From contig CABVDJ010000007.1 of assembly GCA_902497025.1 (NCBI GenBank), positions 10,850 to 74,849 on the forward strand: 64,000 nt of DNA, in the 5' to 3' direction. This DNA comes from an uncultured Collinsella sp. (GTDB lineage Bacteria > Actinomycetota > Coriobacteriia > Coriobacteriales > Coriobacteriaceae). The notes beneath the pieces are model-generated. The model was not told where the DNA came from, searched no databases, and worked only from the letters and a program-made list of their open reading frames with translations. Below, piece by piece: positions 23,388 to 33,115 of the stretch. Position 1 is the first letter of the stretch, and each line of letters starts with the position of its first letter. Position numbers and translations under genes: made by a program.

Positions 23388-26165
23388 CTACCCGCGGTTG
23401 CGGACGCGGCTGTAGGGCGTATCCACCATGGGCAGATTTGGACGCAGCTTGCCGTCAAACGCGCGGTAGGCGTTCTGTACGGCGGGCGCCGTGGGGATCG
23501 TTGCGATCTCGCCGATGCCCTTGCCGCCATATGCCACAGGCAGTAGCTCGTCCTTCTCCACGTAAATGGCGTGGATATCCGGAATCTCGGGCGCACGGAA
23601 CAGTCCGAGCGTACCGTACCTTGCCTGGGGTACACAGTCCTTGAGCGGCCAGTCCTCGGTAAGCGCATAGCCCATACCCATGAGTACGCCACCTTCGATC
23701 TGACCCTGGATGGAGATGGGGTTGACCACCTTGCCGGAATCGTGCGCGGCATAGACCTCGCTCACGCGGCCGTCGTCGTCCAAAATAACCACATGCGTGG
23801 CAAAGCCGTAGCAGATGTGGCTCTTGGGGTTGGGAACATCCGCACCCAGCTTGTCGGTCGGCTCCAGGTACACGTAGCCAAACTCGCATCCTTCGAGCGC
23901 CTTGATGGCGGCCGCGGGATCCTGAGGATGCATACCCTGGCCGGCGACGAGCTCCTGCGTGTGCAGCTGATAGGCGCGACCGTCGTCGTACTCGATCTTG
24001 ACGCCGTCGCCATGCGCATTCACGGGAGCGGCGGGCGCAGACTTGCCGGCCTCGATGTCAAGCATGGCATCGCGCAGCAGAAAGGCGGCACCGCGCACGG
24101 CCTCGCCGGTCACGACCGTCTGACGCGAGCCAGACGTGGTGCCGGAGTCGGGAGCGTTCTCGGTGGAGCACTCACCGTTGGCGATGCAGCGAAGCGGCAG
24201 ACCGCAGGCCTCGGCAACGTCTTGCAAAAAGACGGTGTTACAGCCCTGGCCGATGTCGGACGTGGCGGCGTAGACCACGGCGCGGCCATCCTCGATGCGG
24301 ATCTTGCAGCGGCCGGCATCGGGCAGGCCCACGCCCACGCCGGCGTTCTTCATGGCGCAGGCGATACCGGCGTGTCCGGGATGCGCGTAGTAGGCATCCT
24401 TGACCTCGAGCAGCGTCTCTTTAAGCGCCGTGGAGCAATCGGCAATCTGGCCGTTGGGCAGAACCTCGCCCGGCTCGATGGCGTTGCGGTAGCGAATCTC
24501 CCACGGATCCAGGCCGACCTTCTCTGCCAGCAGGTCGATCAGGCTCTCGAGCGCAAACTCGGACTGGCAAACGCCAAAGCCTCGGTACGCACCGGCGGGC
24601 GGGTTGTTGGTGTAGTAGCCAAAGCCGCGAATGTCGGTGTTCTGGTACTTGTAGGGGCCGACGGCATGCGTACAGGCGCGCTCGAGCACCGGGCCGCACA
24701 GCGACGCGTAGGCGCCGGTATCAAAGTTGATCTCGCAATCCAAACCGGTAAAGTTGCCCTCGGCGTCGCAACCCAGCGTAAAGGTGCCGTCCATGGCATG
24801 ACGCTTGGGATGGAAAGCAAGCGACTCGGCACGCGTGAGCTTGCACTTCACAGGACGCTGGAACTTATAGGCAGCGAGCGCGGCCAGATGCTGAATGGAC
24901 ACGTCCTCCTTGCCGCCAAAGCCGCCACCCACGAGCATGGTCTCTACAACCACGCGCTCGGGTTCGCTATCCCAGCCAAACATGTGGGCACACTCTTTGC
25001 GCGTATCGTAGGCACCCTGATCGGTCGACTGCACCTTGACGCCGTTCTTGTACGGGAAGGCCACGGCGCACTCGGGCTCCAAGAAGGCATGCTCGGTAAA
25101 GGGCGTGGTAAAGCGCTGCGTCACGGTAAACGCGCTCTCCGCCAGCGCCTTGGCGGCGTCGCCGCGCGTCACGTGACGGCTCTGGCACACGTTGTCCTTG
25201 AGCTCCACCGTGTTGCCAAAGGCAAAGAAGCTGTCGTGCAGGCGCGGGGCGTCGGCAGCCCTGGCCTCGGCGATGTTGCGCACGGGCTCCAGCGGCTCAT
25301 AATCGATCTTTACGAGCTTCTTGGCCTTCTCGAGCGTCGCTTCGTCCTCGGCAACCACCAGCACGATGGCATCGCCCACGCAGCGGGTGATATCGCCCTG
25401 AGCGATCATGACATCCCAGTCCTGGATAAGGTGGCCGACCTGGTTGACCGGCACGTCCTCGGCGCGCAGGATGCCCACCACGCCGGGCAGGGCCTCGGCC
25501 TTGGAGGTATCGATGGAGAGCACGCGGGCGCGCGGATACTTGGAGCGCACAGCGCTGGCGTAGGTCAGACCCGGCTGATCGAGCTCGTCGATGTCGTCGG
25601 GATACTTGCCCTCGCCGAGCACCTTCTTGCGCACGTCAATACGGAAGGCGCGCTTGCCCACGCCGTAGTCGTCGCCGCGCTCCAGATCCTCGTCGATCTG
25701 CTTTTCGCCACGGAGCACCGCAGCTGCCAGCGAGATGCCCTCGATAATCTTCTTGTAGCCGGTGCAACGGCATACATTGCCGCGGATGGCGTACTTAATC
25801 TGCTCCTCGGTGGGCTCGGGGTCCTCGGCGATGAGCGCTGCACCCGCCATGACCATGCCGGGGATGCAAAAGCCGCACTGCACGGCGCCCACGGCGCCAA
25901 AGGCGTACACGAAGGCCTCGCGCACGTCCTCGGGCAGGCCCTCGACGGTCACGATGTTGCGGCCGGCGGCAAGCGCGGTGGTCAGCACGCAGGCCTTGAC
26001 GGCCGCACCGTCCACGTGAATGGTGCAGGTACCGCACGCGCCCTCGGAGCAGCCGTCCTTGGCGGAGTGAATGTGCAGATCGTCGCGCAGGTAGCGCAGC
26101 AGCGGTTTATTTTGGGTCGTCGTGCGCTCGATGCCGTTAACGGAAAAAGTGAATTCCTGTGCCAT
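23388..26165 (-). CDS. xdhD: Selenium-type xanthine dehydrogenase, fused [2Fe-2S] and molybdenum domains
   Basis: A 925-residue purine hydroxylase. The N-terminal ferredoxin part has CSEGACGTC and Cys59 (Cys39, 44, 47, 59), and the helical part CGFC plus CRC (Cys97, 100, 132, 134), together binding two [2Fe-2S] clusters. The rest is the molybdopterin domain, with GGFGGKEDVSIQHLAALAAY, AGAYRGFGVCQSEFALE and the C-terminal GGKGIGEIATIPTAPAVQNA. No FAD domain is present, so electrons probably pass to the adjacent ferredoxin and YgfK. The presence of yqeB, yqeC, xdhC and mocA supports the selenium-cofactor type. It would interconvert xanthine and related purines. Confidence 0.93.
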   Translation of the reverse strand: MAQEFTFSVNGIERTTTQNKPLLRYLRDDLHIHSAKDGCSEGACGTCTIHVDGAAVKACVLTTALAAGRNIVTVEGLPEDVREAFVYAFGAVGAVQCGFCIPGMVMAGAALIAEDPEPTEEQIKYAIRGNVCRCTGYKKIIEGISLAAAVLRGEKQIDEDLERGDDYGVGKRAFRIDVRKKVLGEGKYPDDIDELDQPGLTYASAVRSKYPRARVLSIDTSKAEALPGVVGILRAEDVPVNQVGHLIQDWDVMIAQGDITRCVGDAIVLVVAEDEATLEKAKKLVKIDYEPLEPVRNIAEARAADAPRLHDSFFAFGNTVELKDNVCQSRHVTRGDAAKALAESAFTVTQRFTTPFTEHAFLEPECAVAFPYKNGVKVQSTDQGAYDTRKECAHMFGWDSEPERVVVETMLVGGGFGGKEDVSIQHLAALAAYKFQRPVKCKLTRAESLAFHPKRHAMDGTFTLGCDAEGNFTGLDCEINFDTGAYASLCGPVLERACTHAVGPYKYQNTDIRGFGYYTNNPPAGAYRGFGVCQSEFALESLIDLLAEKVGLDPWEIRYRNAIEPGEVLPNGQIADCSTALKETLLEVKDAYYAHPGHAGIACAMKNAGVGVGLPDAGRCKIRIEDGRAVVYAATSDIGQGCNTVFLQDVAEACGLPLRCIANGECSTENAPDSGTTSGSRQTVVTGEAVRGAAFLLRDAMLDIEAGKSAPAAPVNAHGDGVKIEYDDGRAYQLHTQELVAGQGMHPQDPAAAIKALEGCEFGYVYLEPTDKLGADVPNPKSHICYGFATHVVILDDDGRVSEVYAAHDSGKVVNPISIQGQIEGGVLMGMGYALTEDWPLKDCVPQARYGTLGLFRAPEIPDIHAIYVEKDELLPVAYGGKGIGEIATIPTAPAVQNAYRAFDGKLRPNLPMVDTPYSRVRNRG

Positions 26166-26177
26166 GGTGATTCCCTT

Positions 26178-26657
26178 CTACACGCCGGCGGCGATGCCGG
26201 TGCGGTCGTGGATAGCGCCATGCGGGCAGACGACGGCGCACATGCCGCATGACAGGCAGTCCGTGCCGTCGATATGGGCGCAGTTGTCCTCGATGCGAAT
26301 AGCGCCGGCAGGGCACTTTTTGGCGCACATACCGCAACCGATGCAGCTCGTGTCGCAGATCTTGCGGGCGATGGCACCCTTGTCGGTGTTGTTGCAGCGC
26401 ACCAGGATGTTCTGGTAGCCGGGAACGAAGGCAATCACGCGCTGCGGGCACGCCATGCCGCACAGGCCACAGCCTGTGCACTTGGAGCGGTCCACGCGGG
26501 CGACGCCGTCGACCAGCGCGATGGCACCGTGGGGGCAGGCCGTAACGCAGGCGCCACAGCCAATGCAGCCTTCGCTGCAGCGGGCGTCGCCGCCTGCGGA
26601 GGCGCAACCACTTCCGCAGGCAACGTAGGCCACGTGATGTTGAATGGATTTGGCCAT
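26178..26657 (-). CDS. Polyferredoxin with four [4Fe-4S] motifs
   Basis: This 159-residue protein contains four CxxCxxCxxxCP motifs: CIGCGACVTACP, CTGCGLCGMACP, CIGCGMCAKKCP and CLSCGMCAVVCP, plus extra N-terminal Cys (ACGSGCASAGG). It can bind up to four [4Fe-4S] clusters and is cytoplasmic. It is placed eleven bases after ygfK and twelve before xdhD, so it is the obvious electron carrier between the two. Ferredoxin-like partners occur with these genes in other bacteria. Confidence 0.92.
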   Translation of the reverse strand: MAKSIQHHVAYVACGSGCASAGGDARCSEGCIGCGACVTACPHGAIALVDGVARVDRSKCTGCGLCGMACPQRVIAFVPGYQNILVRCNNTDKGAIARKICDTSCIGCGMCAKKCPAGAIRIEDNCAHIDGTDCLSCGMCAVVCPHGAIHDRTGIAAGV

Positions 26658-26668
26658 AAGAGACTCGC

Positions 26669-29668
26669 CTATTTCTTAAGAAGGTACGAATAGTTGTCGC
26701 GCACGGCCCTGATGGTCAGGCGGACGGCCTCGGGTAGACCGGTGTTGACGGCATCGACCGAGACGGTGCGGACCGTGCCGGCGACGCGAACCTTAAAGTG
26801 GTCCTCGTCCACGGCCAGGAAGCCCTCGTTCTCGGAGTTCTCCATGTCCTCCTCGCTCCAGAACAGGGTGAGCTTGTCCTTGTAGGGACGACCCTCCTGG
26901 TAGGGGCAGAACACGGCGCAGTTGCCGCACTCGTTGCACATGCCGTCGACGTGGACGACCTGATGCTTGGCCAGGCCCGGCACCTTAATTGCCACGTTGG
27001 CGCGGTTGGGGCACACATCGCAGCAGACCTCGCACACCGAGCCGCAGCCCAGGCAGCGAGTCTTGGTGCAGTTGCGCTTGTCGCGGCACAGCGACCCCTT
27101 GCGCTCGTAGCAAGTGTCCTCGCGACCGGTCTGAGCATTCTGGTCGGCGTACTTGTTAAAGTCCACGCCGGCGATGGCACGGGCAACCTCGGCGGCATCG
27201 GCGATAGCCTCGACCACGGTGGCAGGACCGCGGCGGCAGTCGCCCGCAGCCCAGACGCCCTCGACGCCGGTGGAGGTGGCGGCAAGGCGGCCGCGACGGT
27301 CGTGCTCGACGCCCGCGGCATCGTACAGGCTGGCATCGATGCCCTCGCCCACGGCGCAGATCACCGTGGTGGCGGAAAGCTCGACGGTCTCGCCCGTGGC
27401 GACGGGGCTGCGACGGCCGCTTGCATCCGGCTCGCCAAGCTCCATAACGTCGCAGGTCAGCACGGCGCCGTTGAGCGCCTTGGGCGCCAGCAGCTCGCAG
27501 AACTCAACGCCGTCGGCAAGAGCAAGATCGAGCTCTTCCTCGTCGGCGGGCATCTGCTTCTTGGTGCGGCGATACACCAGGCGCACGTTCTTCACACCAG
27601 CCAGGCGCTTGGCCACGCGGGCCGCGTCCATGGCGGTGTTACCGGCGCCAATGACCACGACGTCCTCGCCCAGCTCGAGTTTCTCGCCCTTCTTGGCGGC
27701 CTCGAGGAACTCCAGCACGTCGAGCTCGGCACCCTCGCCCAGGCCCGCAGAGCCGGGCATCCAGGCACCGGTGGCCACGACCACGTCGGTAAAGCCCTGG
27801 GCCTTGAGCTCGTCAATGGAATCAACGCGAGCGTTGAGCTGCACCTTGGCGCCAAAGGCCAGGCAGAGCTCGGCATCGTGGGAGATATCGTCGCTCGCGA
27901 TACGGAACTCGGGGATCACGTGACGGACCACGCCGCCGAGCGAATCGCGGGCCTCAAAGATGGTGACGGGCACGCCGGCACGCGTCAGGAAGAACGCCGT
28001 CGCCAGGCCGGCCGGGCCGCCGCCGATAACGGCAACATTGCGCTCGCCGTCGTTTGCGATGGCCTGGGCGCGCAGCTTGGGCAGCACGGCGGTCATGGCC
28101 TCGCGGGCGGCCTTGAGCTTGCTGGCGCGGATCTGGGCGCCCTCGGGCTCGTAGAACGCACGCTCGCAGGCACGGCCGCAGGGATGCGGGCAGATGGTGC
28201 CGGTAATGAACGGCAGGGCGTTGCGCTCGATGATGATGTTGAGCGCGTCCTCGTAGCGGCCCTCGTCAACGGCCGCCAGGTAGGCGGGAATATCCTGCTG
28301 GATGGGGCAGCTCGTGCGGCACGGCGTGGTAAAGCAATCGGAAAGCGGGCTCTTGCCGGCGACCTTGCGGTCGGGCAGCGGACGCAGTGGCTTCTTGTAG
28401 AGCGGGTTGGTGAGCGAGTCGGTCTGGATCGCAGTCACGGCCTCGAGAGAGACGCCCGCGAACGGCTTGCCATCCAGATCGGTAAACTCGCCGGCCATCT
28501 GGCTAAAGCGCTCGTAGCCACCGGGCTTGAGCACATCGGTCGCCAGGGTAACGGGCCAAATGCCGGCATCGTACAGGGCGCGGATGTTGTAGACCGTAGC
28601 ACCGCCGGAGTAGCTGATGCGCAGCTTGCCATCGAACTGCTCGGTAATGCGACGGGCGGCCTCGATGGTCAGCGAGAACAGCGAACGGCCGGACATGTAC
28701 ATCTCGGTGGAGGGCAGCTCGTCCCTCGTCACGTCGACGGGGAAGGTGTTGGTGAGCTTGACGCCAAACTCCAGGCCGCGCTCGGCGCACAGGGCAATCA
28801 GGCGCTCGAACATGGGCACGGCGTCGGCCCACTGCAGGTCCTCGCGGAAGTGCGTATCGTCGAAGACGATGTAGTCAAAGCCCAGCTCGTTGAGGCGCTG
28901 ACGTGCAAACTCATAGCCCAGCAGCGTGGGGTTGCACTTGATGTAGGTGTTGAGGCCCTTCTCGGTGATGAGGTAGGTCGCGATGCGCTCGATCTCGGCG
29001 GGCGGGCAGCCGTGCAGGGTAGACTCGGTGATGGAGTTGGAGACGCGTGCCGGGATGGACTCGACAAACGCGGCGTCGACATGCTCAAACTTGTCCAGGT
29101 TGGCGAGCGCCCATGCGCGGCACTCGTTCCAGACGTCGGAGCCGCTGGCGTCCTTCATGCCCTCGATGTAGGCGTCGACCTTGGGGCTCTTGATGCCCTC
29201 CAGGTCATAACCCACGGACATGTTGAAGACAAAGCCGTCCGGGCTGCCCAGGCCGTACTCGCGAGCGATCAGGTGGCAGGCAAACCATGCCTTCACGTAC
29301 TCGGCAAAAGCCTGCGGAACCTCGAGCTCGGTCGACCACTCGCAGTTGTAGCACTCGTCCTGCGCCACAATGCAGGGCTTGTTGACACACTTGGAGAGCT
29401 CCTCGCCGTCCATAACCTGAACGGTCTTGAGCTCAAAGAAGCGGGAACCGGCCACGTAGGATGCCACGATGTTCTGGGCCAACTGCGTATTGGGACCGGC
29501 GGCCGGGCCAAACGGAGTCTCGATGCGCTCGTCAAAAATGGGAAGCGCGCCCTCCTGGTTGGTCGTGACCATCTTGCGCACGCCAAAGACGGCGCCCTGA
29601 GTCTTGTGCTCCTCGATGATCCAGTTCATCAGCTGCGAAAACGGGATCGGCCTCATGATGTCGCTCAT
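26669..29668 (-). CDS. ygfK: YgfK, multidomain Fe-S flavoprotein oxidoreductase
   Basis: A 999-residue protein annotated elsewhere as putative selenate reductase subunit. Residues about 1-430 resemble a dihydroorotate-dehydrogenase-like barrel (FDERIETPFGPAAGPNTQLA, STLHGCPPAEIERIATYLI). A cysteine segment CFTTPCRTSCPIQQDIPAYL leads into the GltD-like part with FAD site VIGGGPAGLATAFFL and NAD(P) site VVVIGAGNTAMDAARVA. The C-terminus has CLGCGSVCEVCCDVCPNRAN and CNECGNCAVFCPYQEGRPYK for [4Fe-4S] clusters. It is required for anaerobic urate use in gut bacteria. The start at 29668 follows AGAGAGGAACTCATT. Confidence 0.94.
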   Translation of the reverse strand: MSDIMRPIPFSQLMNWIIEEHKTQGAVFGVRKMVTTNQEGALPIFDERIETPFGPAAGPNTQLAQNIVASYVAGSRFFELKTVQVMDGEELSKCVNKPCIVAQDECYNCEWSTELEVPQAFAEYVKAWFACHLIAREYGLGSPDGFVFNMSVGYDLEGIKSPKVDAYIEGMKDASGSDVWNECRAWALANLDKFEHVDAAFVESIPARVSNSITESTLHGCPPAEIERIATYLITEKGLNTYIKCNPTLLGYEFARQRLNELGFDYIVFDDTHFREDLQWADAVPMFERLIALCAERGLEFGVKLTNTFPVDVTRDELPSTEMYMSGRSLFSLTIEAARRITEQFDGKLRISYSGGATVYNIRALYDAGIWPVTLATDVLKPGGYERFSQMAGEFTDLDGKPFAGVSLEAVTAIQTDSLTNPLYKKPLRPLPDRKVAGKSPLSDCFTTPCRTSCPIQQDIPAYLAAVDEGRYEDALNIIIERNALPFITGTICPHPCGRACERAFYEPEGAQIRASKLKAAREAMTAVLPKLRAQAIANDGERNVAVIGGGPAGLATAFFLTRAGVPVTIFEARDSLGGVVRHVIPEFRIASDDISHDAELCLAFGAKVQLNARVDSIDELKAQGFTDVVVATGAWMPGSAGLGEGAELDVLEFLEAAKKGEKLELGEDVVVIGAGNTAMDAARVAKRLAGVKNVRLVYRRTKKQMPADEEELDLALADGVEFCELLAPKALNGAVLTCDVMELGEPDASGRRSPVATGETVELSATTVICAVGEGIDASLYDAAGVEHDRRGRLAATSTGVEGVWAAGDCRRGPATVVEAIADAAEVARAIAGVDFNKYADQNAQTGREDTCYERKGSLCRDKRNCTKTRCLGCGSVCEVCCDVCPNRANVAIKVPGLAKHQVVHVDGMCNECGNCAVFCPYQEGRPYKDKLTLFWSEEDMENSENEGFLAVDEDHFKVRVAGTVRTVSVDAVNTGLPEAVRLTIRAVRDNYSYLLKK

Positions 29669-29766
29669 AATGAGTTCCTCTCTGTAACGCCCGGCGAGAC
29701 CGCGCGGCGGGCGCAAATACGGTGTAGCGCTAGCACAGCGCCGGCGACCCCGCGGAGGCCGCCTAT

Positions 29767-29802
29767 GCGCGCGCCGGATGTGGCGAAACATCCGACGCGC
29801 GC
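29767..29802 (-). other. Strong stem-loop downstream of ssnA
   Basis: Fifteen of 16 base pairs form between GCGCGCGCCGGATGT and its partner around a six-base loop. It starts 15 bases after the ssnA stop, has no T tract and lies 99 bases before ygfK. Possibly a 3'-end stabiliser that allows differential expression along the operon. Confidence 0.6.
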
Positions 29803-29817
29803 GAATCTACTTGTGAA

Positions 29818-31173
29818 TTAGTAGGTGCGATCGTTGAGCGTGCTCCAGAGCTTCTTGGACTCGGCCATGGTCCACGCGTTGATCTTGTCCTCATCAATGC
29901 CAACGAACTCGCGATCCTTGTACAGGACGCGGCCGTTGATGATGGTGGTGCGGCAGTTTTTGCCCATCATGCCAAAGAGCATGTGGCCGTCGATGTTCTC
30001 CTCGCTCAGCGGCGTAAAGGGCTTGTAGTCCATGACGATGACGTCGGCGGCAGCGCCGGCCTCGAGCACACCGAGCTTGCGATCGAAGTACTTGCTCGCC
30101 ATCTTGGCGTTGTTCTCGAACAGCATGGTCATGGCCTCGCACCAGCCCACGTTGGGCATGGCGGCGTTGTGGCGCTGAATGATCAGGAAGACCTTAAGGC
30201 TCTCGAGCATATCGTGGGTGTAGGCGTCGGTACCCATGCACACGGGGATGCCACGGCGGAAGAACTCGAGCACGGGGGCGCAGCCCACGGCGTTGCCCAT
30301 ATTGGATTCGGGATTGTTGACCAGCCAGGTGCCGGACTCCTTGACGATATCCATCTCGGCAGGCGTCACGTGGATGCAGTGGCCCAGCATGGTGTCGGGG
30401 CCCAGCAGATTGTGCTGCAGCAGGCGCTCGACGGGGCTGATGCCACTGCGGTTGAGGCGGGAATCCCACACGTCGTTCATGCCCTCGCACACGTGGATGT
30501 GGAAGCCGGTCAGGCCGTTGTTGGCCTCGACCATCTTGTCCATGGTCTCGTCCGAAAGCGTAAAGGTGGCGTGACCGCCAAACATAGCGGCGATCATGTG
30601 GTTGTCGTTATCGCGACGCTCCTTGGCGGCCCACTGGGCAAATTCGGCGTTCTCGGCAATGGCCTGGTCGCATTTTTCCTGGCCGCGGCGATCGGAGACC
30701 TCGTAGCACAGGCACGAACGCATGCCCAGCTCCTGAGCTGCGTCCTTAATGGTAAAGAGGCTACCCGGGATCTCGCAGAAACTCGCATGGTGATCGAAGA
30801 TCGTGGTGACGCCATCGCGGATGGAGTCAAGAATCGTGGCATAGGCGCTGGCCTTGGTGCCGTCGAGCGTCAGGTTGTCGTCGATCTTCCACCACTGCTG
30901 CTCAAGATTCTCCAGGAAGTTGGTGGGGTTGCAGCCCTTAATGGCAAGGCCGCGGGCCAGACCCGAGTAGATGTGGGTGTGGCAGTTGATGAGTCCGGGC
31001 ATGATGAGGTTGCCCTGGGCGTCGACGTACTCGGCATCCGGGTACTTGGCCTTGAGCTCGCACTCGGGGCCCACTTCGACGATCGTATCTCCGTCAATGG
31101 CGACCGCACCGTTTGGAATGAACGGGGTCTGAGCGTTGCGGGTAAAGACGGAACCGTTAGCGACCAGAAGCAT
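29818..31173 (-). CDS. ssnA: SsnA-family aminohydrolase
   Basis: A 451-residue amidohydrolase of the guanine/chlorohydrolase-like group. GLINCHTHIYSGLARG carries the two His ligands, GHCIHV a later His, and GTDAYTHD the Asp. SsnA is one of the enzymes reported for anaerobic purine catabolism and probably deaminates or opens a purine-derived ring. The ATG at 31173 is chosen because AAGGGAG precedes it; an ATG six codons upstream has no ribosome site. It lies between uacT and ygfK, with GC-rich hairpins on both sides. Confidence 0.93.
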   Translation of the reverse strand: MLLVANGSVFTRNAQTPFIPNGAVAIDGDTIVEVGPECELKAKYPDAEYVDAQGNLIMPGLINCHTHIYSGLARGLAIKGCNPTNFLENLEQQWWKIDDNLTLDGTKASAYATILDSIRDGVTTIFDHHASFCEIPGSLFTIKDAAQELGMRSCLCYEVSDRRGQEKCDQAIAENAEFAQWAAKERRDNDNHMIAAMFGGHATFTLSDETMDKMVEANNGLTGFHIHVCEGMNDVWDSRLNRSGISPVERLLQHNLLGPDTMLGHCIHVTPAEMDIVKESGTWLVNNPESNMGNAVGCAPVLEFFRRGIPVCMGTDAYTHDMLESLKVFLIIQRHNAAMPNVGWCEAMTMLFENNAKMASKYFDRKLGVLEAGAAADVIVMDYKPFTPLSEENIDGHMLFGMMGKNCRTTIINGRVLYKDREFVGIDEDKINAWTMAESKKLWSTLNDRTY

Positions 31174-31320
31174 GGATGCTCCCTTCAACATCAGGGGCGG
31201 GGTTTGACACCTCTGACATGGCGGAGTGCGAAGCGCCGGCCTACACCGGAAACGGGCCCTCTCCCGTCAACGCTTCACCAAAGGGACAAACCCTTTGAAG
31301 TGCGGCTTGGCGCCGCATGG

Positions 31321-31352
31321 CGTCGGCGGACGAGGCGATGCGTCCGCCGACG
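31321..31352 (-). other. Perfect stem-loop downstream of the purine permease gene
   Basis: A perfect 12-bp stem, CGTCGGCGGACG / CGTCCGCCGACG, with an eight-base loop lies 16 bases after the permease stop codon and lacks a T tract. The rest of the 195-bp gap to ssnA (31174-31368) shows only a short GGGTTTG/CAAACCC pairing. Confidence 0.65.
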
Positions 31353-31368
31353 AATAGCACCGAATTGG

Positions 31369-32763
31369 TTACTTCTTGCTCTCGGGCAAGACCAAATCCA
31401 CGGCAGCGTCCTTGGCGGCATCGATGTGCTGAGCCACGACCGGCGTCTGCGGAAGAATCAGGTTAAGGACAATGGCCATGATGGCGGTGGGGGTTACGGC
31501 ATTGGAGCCGATGACGGTGGACACCCAGGCGGGCATACCCTCGCCGGCAAGGCAACCGCTGGCCATCCAGATACCCAGGCCAAAGACGACGGAGGTACCG
31601 ACGATGGTGGTAGTGCGCTGCGTGAGGCCCTCGCGGGTGAACATGCGCACGCCGTTCATGGTGATGGTGCCAAAGACGCCGACGGTCGCGCCGCCGATGA
31701 CGGGCTGCGGGATAGCGGAAAGGACGGCAGAGAGCTGCGGGAACAGACCGGCAATGGCAAAGACGGCCGCGATGATCACAAAGACCCACTTGTTGACGAC
31801 CTTGTTGGAGCAGATGATGCCCACGTTCTGGCCAAGGGCGCTGGTGGGAAGACCGCCCAGCAGGCCGCCGACCATAGAGGTGAGGCCCTGGGACACGATA
31901 GCGCCGGAGAGCTCACGCTCGGTGGGCATACGGTCGATGGAGCCCAGGCAGGCGGCGGAGACGTCACCGATAACCTGGATGGCGACCATGGGGAACACGA
32001 CGGCGAGGGTAATGCAGACCTCGGGATCAAACTCGAGCGCGTAGGGCATGAGCTTGGGAAGGGCGAAGACCTGAGCGGTGGCGACGCTGGAGAAGTCGAT
32101 CATGCCAAAGGGGATGGAGACGATCATGCCGACGATCATGCCAAAGAACACGGATCCCAGCTTGAGCGTGCCCTTGCCAAAGTTGGCGAGCGCAAAGACC
32201 ACGGCGAAGGTGATAAGAGCGACGCACCAGGCCTGCGGAGTGCCCCACAGCGGCGTACCCATACCGCCGGCCATATACTTGACGGCCGTGGGATACAGCG
32301 AAACGCCGATGGAGAAGATGACCGTACCGGTCACGACGGGCGGGAACAGCCACTTAATCTTGCTGTAGGCCAGACCAAAGAGGACCGCGACGGCGCCGCC
32401 GACGATCTCGCCGCCCAGCAGCGCACCAAAGCTAAAGCCCGAGGCACCCATGGCCTGCAGGGCCGGCAGGAACGCGAACGAAACGCCCATGACGATGGGC
32501 AGGCCGCCGCCGATGCGACGGAAGGGGGCAAAGGCCTGAAGGGCCGTATCGATCGCCGAAAGAATGAGCGCGACCTGGATGATGTCGGTGCTCTGCTGGC
32601 TATTAAAGCCGTAGACGCCGGCCATGATGACCGCCGGGGTAATGATGCCGGCAAACGATGCCAGTACGTGCTGAAGGGCACACGGGATCATTTCCTTAAC
32701 GGGAGGCATGCCTTCGCGAGTGAACAGGGCTTCAGTGCCGTTCGTAACCGTCTCCTGGGTCAT
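31369..32763 (-). CDS. NCS2-family purine (urate/xanthine) permease
   Basis: A 464-residue inner-membrane transporter with about 14 hydrophobic segments. The start LFTREGMPPVKEMIPCALQH and the central GSIDRMPTERELSGAIVSQG, QNVGIICSNKV and GLFPQLSAVLSAIPQPVIGG are typical of the nucleobase-cation symporter-2 family. Similarity of context to E. coli uacT suggests urate or xanthine uptake; the substrate is inferred. It heads the uptake-ssnA-ygfK-ferredoxin-xdhD series and is divergent from a YheO-type regulator. Confidence 0.9.
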   Translation of the reverse strand: MTQETVTNGTEALFTREGMPPVKEMIPCALQHVLASFAGIITPAVIMAGVYGFNSQQSTDIIQVALILSAIDTALQAFAPFRRIGGGLPIVMGVSFAFLPALQAMGASGFSFGALLGGEIVGGAVAVLFGLAYSKIKWLFPPVVTGTVIFSIGVSLYPTAVKYMAGGMGTPLWGTPQAWCVALITFAVVFALANFGKGTLKLGSVFFGMIVGMIVSIPFGMIDFSSVATAQVFALPKLMPYALEFDPEVCITLAVVFPMVAIQVIGDVSAACLGSIDRMPTERELSGAIVSQGLTSMVGGLLGGLPTSALGQNVGIICSNKVVNKWVFVIIAAVFAIAGLFPQLSAVLSAIPQPVIGGATVGVFGTITMNGVRMFTREGLTQRTTTIVGTSVVFGLGIWMASGCLAGEGMPAWVSTVIGSNAVTPTAIMAIVLNLILPQTPVVAQHIDAAKDAAVDLVLPESKK

Positions 32764-32850
32764 TTGACCACCAATCCTCGAAGTAGTTGTTTTCGCATCT
32801 AACGCTCTATTGTGACGCAGTGCGGGGTTGAGGTTGTGCCTTCATTGCAT

Positions 32851-32879
32851 ATCGTATTAAAGATGATTCTCATTCTCAA
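32851..32879 (-). promoter_or_regulatory. Candidate promoter for the purine permease gene
   Basis: TTGAGA (32874-32879) and TACGAT (32851-32856) on the minus strand are 17 bases apart; the -35 matches five of six consensus positions. It lies about 90 bases upstream of the permease start, in a 352-bp divergent gap. The sequence just upstream, with TTTTGTTATC, resembles half of the 20829 operator, which is weak evidence for a common regulator. Confidence 0.5.
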
Positions 32880-33115
32880 TAATAATTTTTTGTTATCAGA
32901 CTATTCTTCAGCTGAAATAACGCATTTCCGCAGGTCAGGAAAGTGTCTGGTCAAAATAACATCTAACTTTTCTTTTGGTCGACCGTTTACCGCTAAATTC
33001 CTACCGTTCGTCTGCATTACGCAATGTACCTGCGGATATACGAGATGATGGGCAGCGTGTTACCATGAGAAAAAATTGTTATGAACATTTCCGATTTCAC
33101 CCAAAGGAGTTGCCC

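Noticed and set aside
23388..26165. Selenocysteine (in-frame UGA) in the xanthine dehydrogenase
   Set aside because: The frame is open throughout at normal length; selenium is expected as a labile cofactor ligand, not as an encoded residue.
26798..29821. Very long open frame (1007 codons) on the plus strand opposite ygfK, with similar ones opposite xdhD, fabF-accC and rplL-like genes
   Set aside because: The minus-strand genes are clear families. In GC-rich DNA with G/C third positions the opposite strand often lacks stops; the antisense translations have no recognisable domains and no ribosome sites.
29983..32802. 939-codon plus-strand frame running across ssnA and the purine permease gene
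   Set aside because: It spans an intergenic hairpin and two good genes, is rich in His, Asp and Gly of the antisense type, and has no start signal.
32857..32885. Fur-box-like sequence (GATGATTCTCATTCTCAATAAT) upstream of the purine permease
   Set aside because: It overlaps a TTGAGA-N17-TACGAT promoter and matches a Fur box only loosely; promoter composition explains it.
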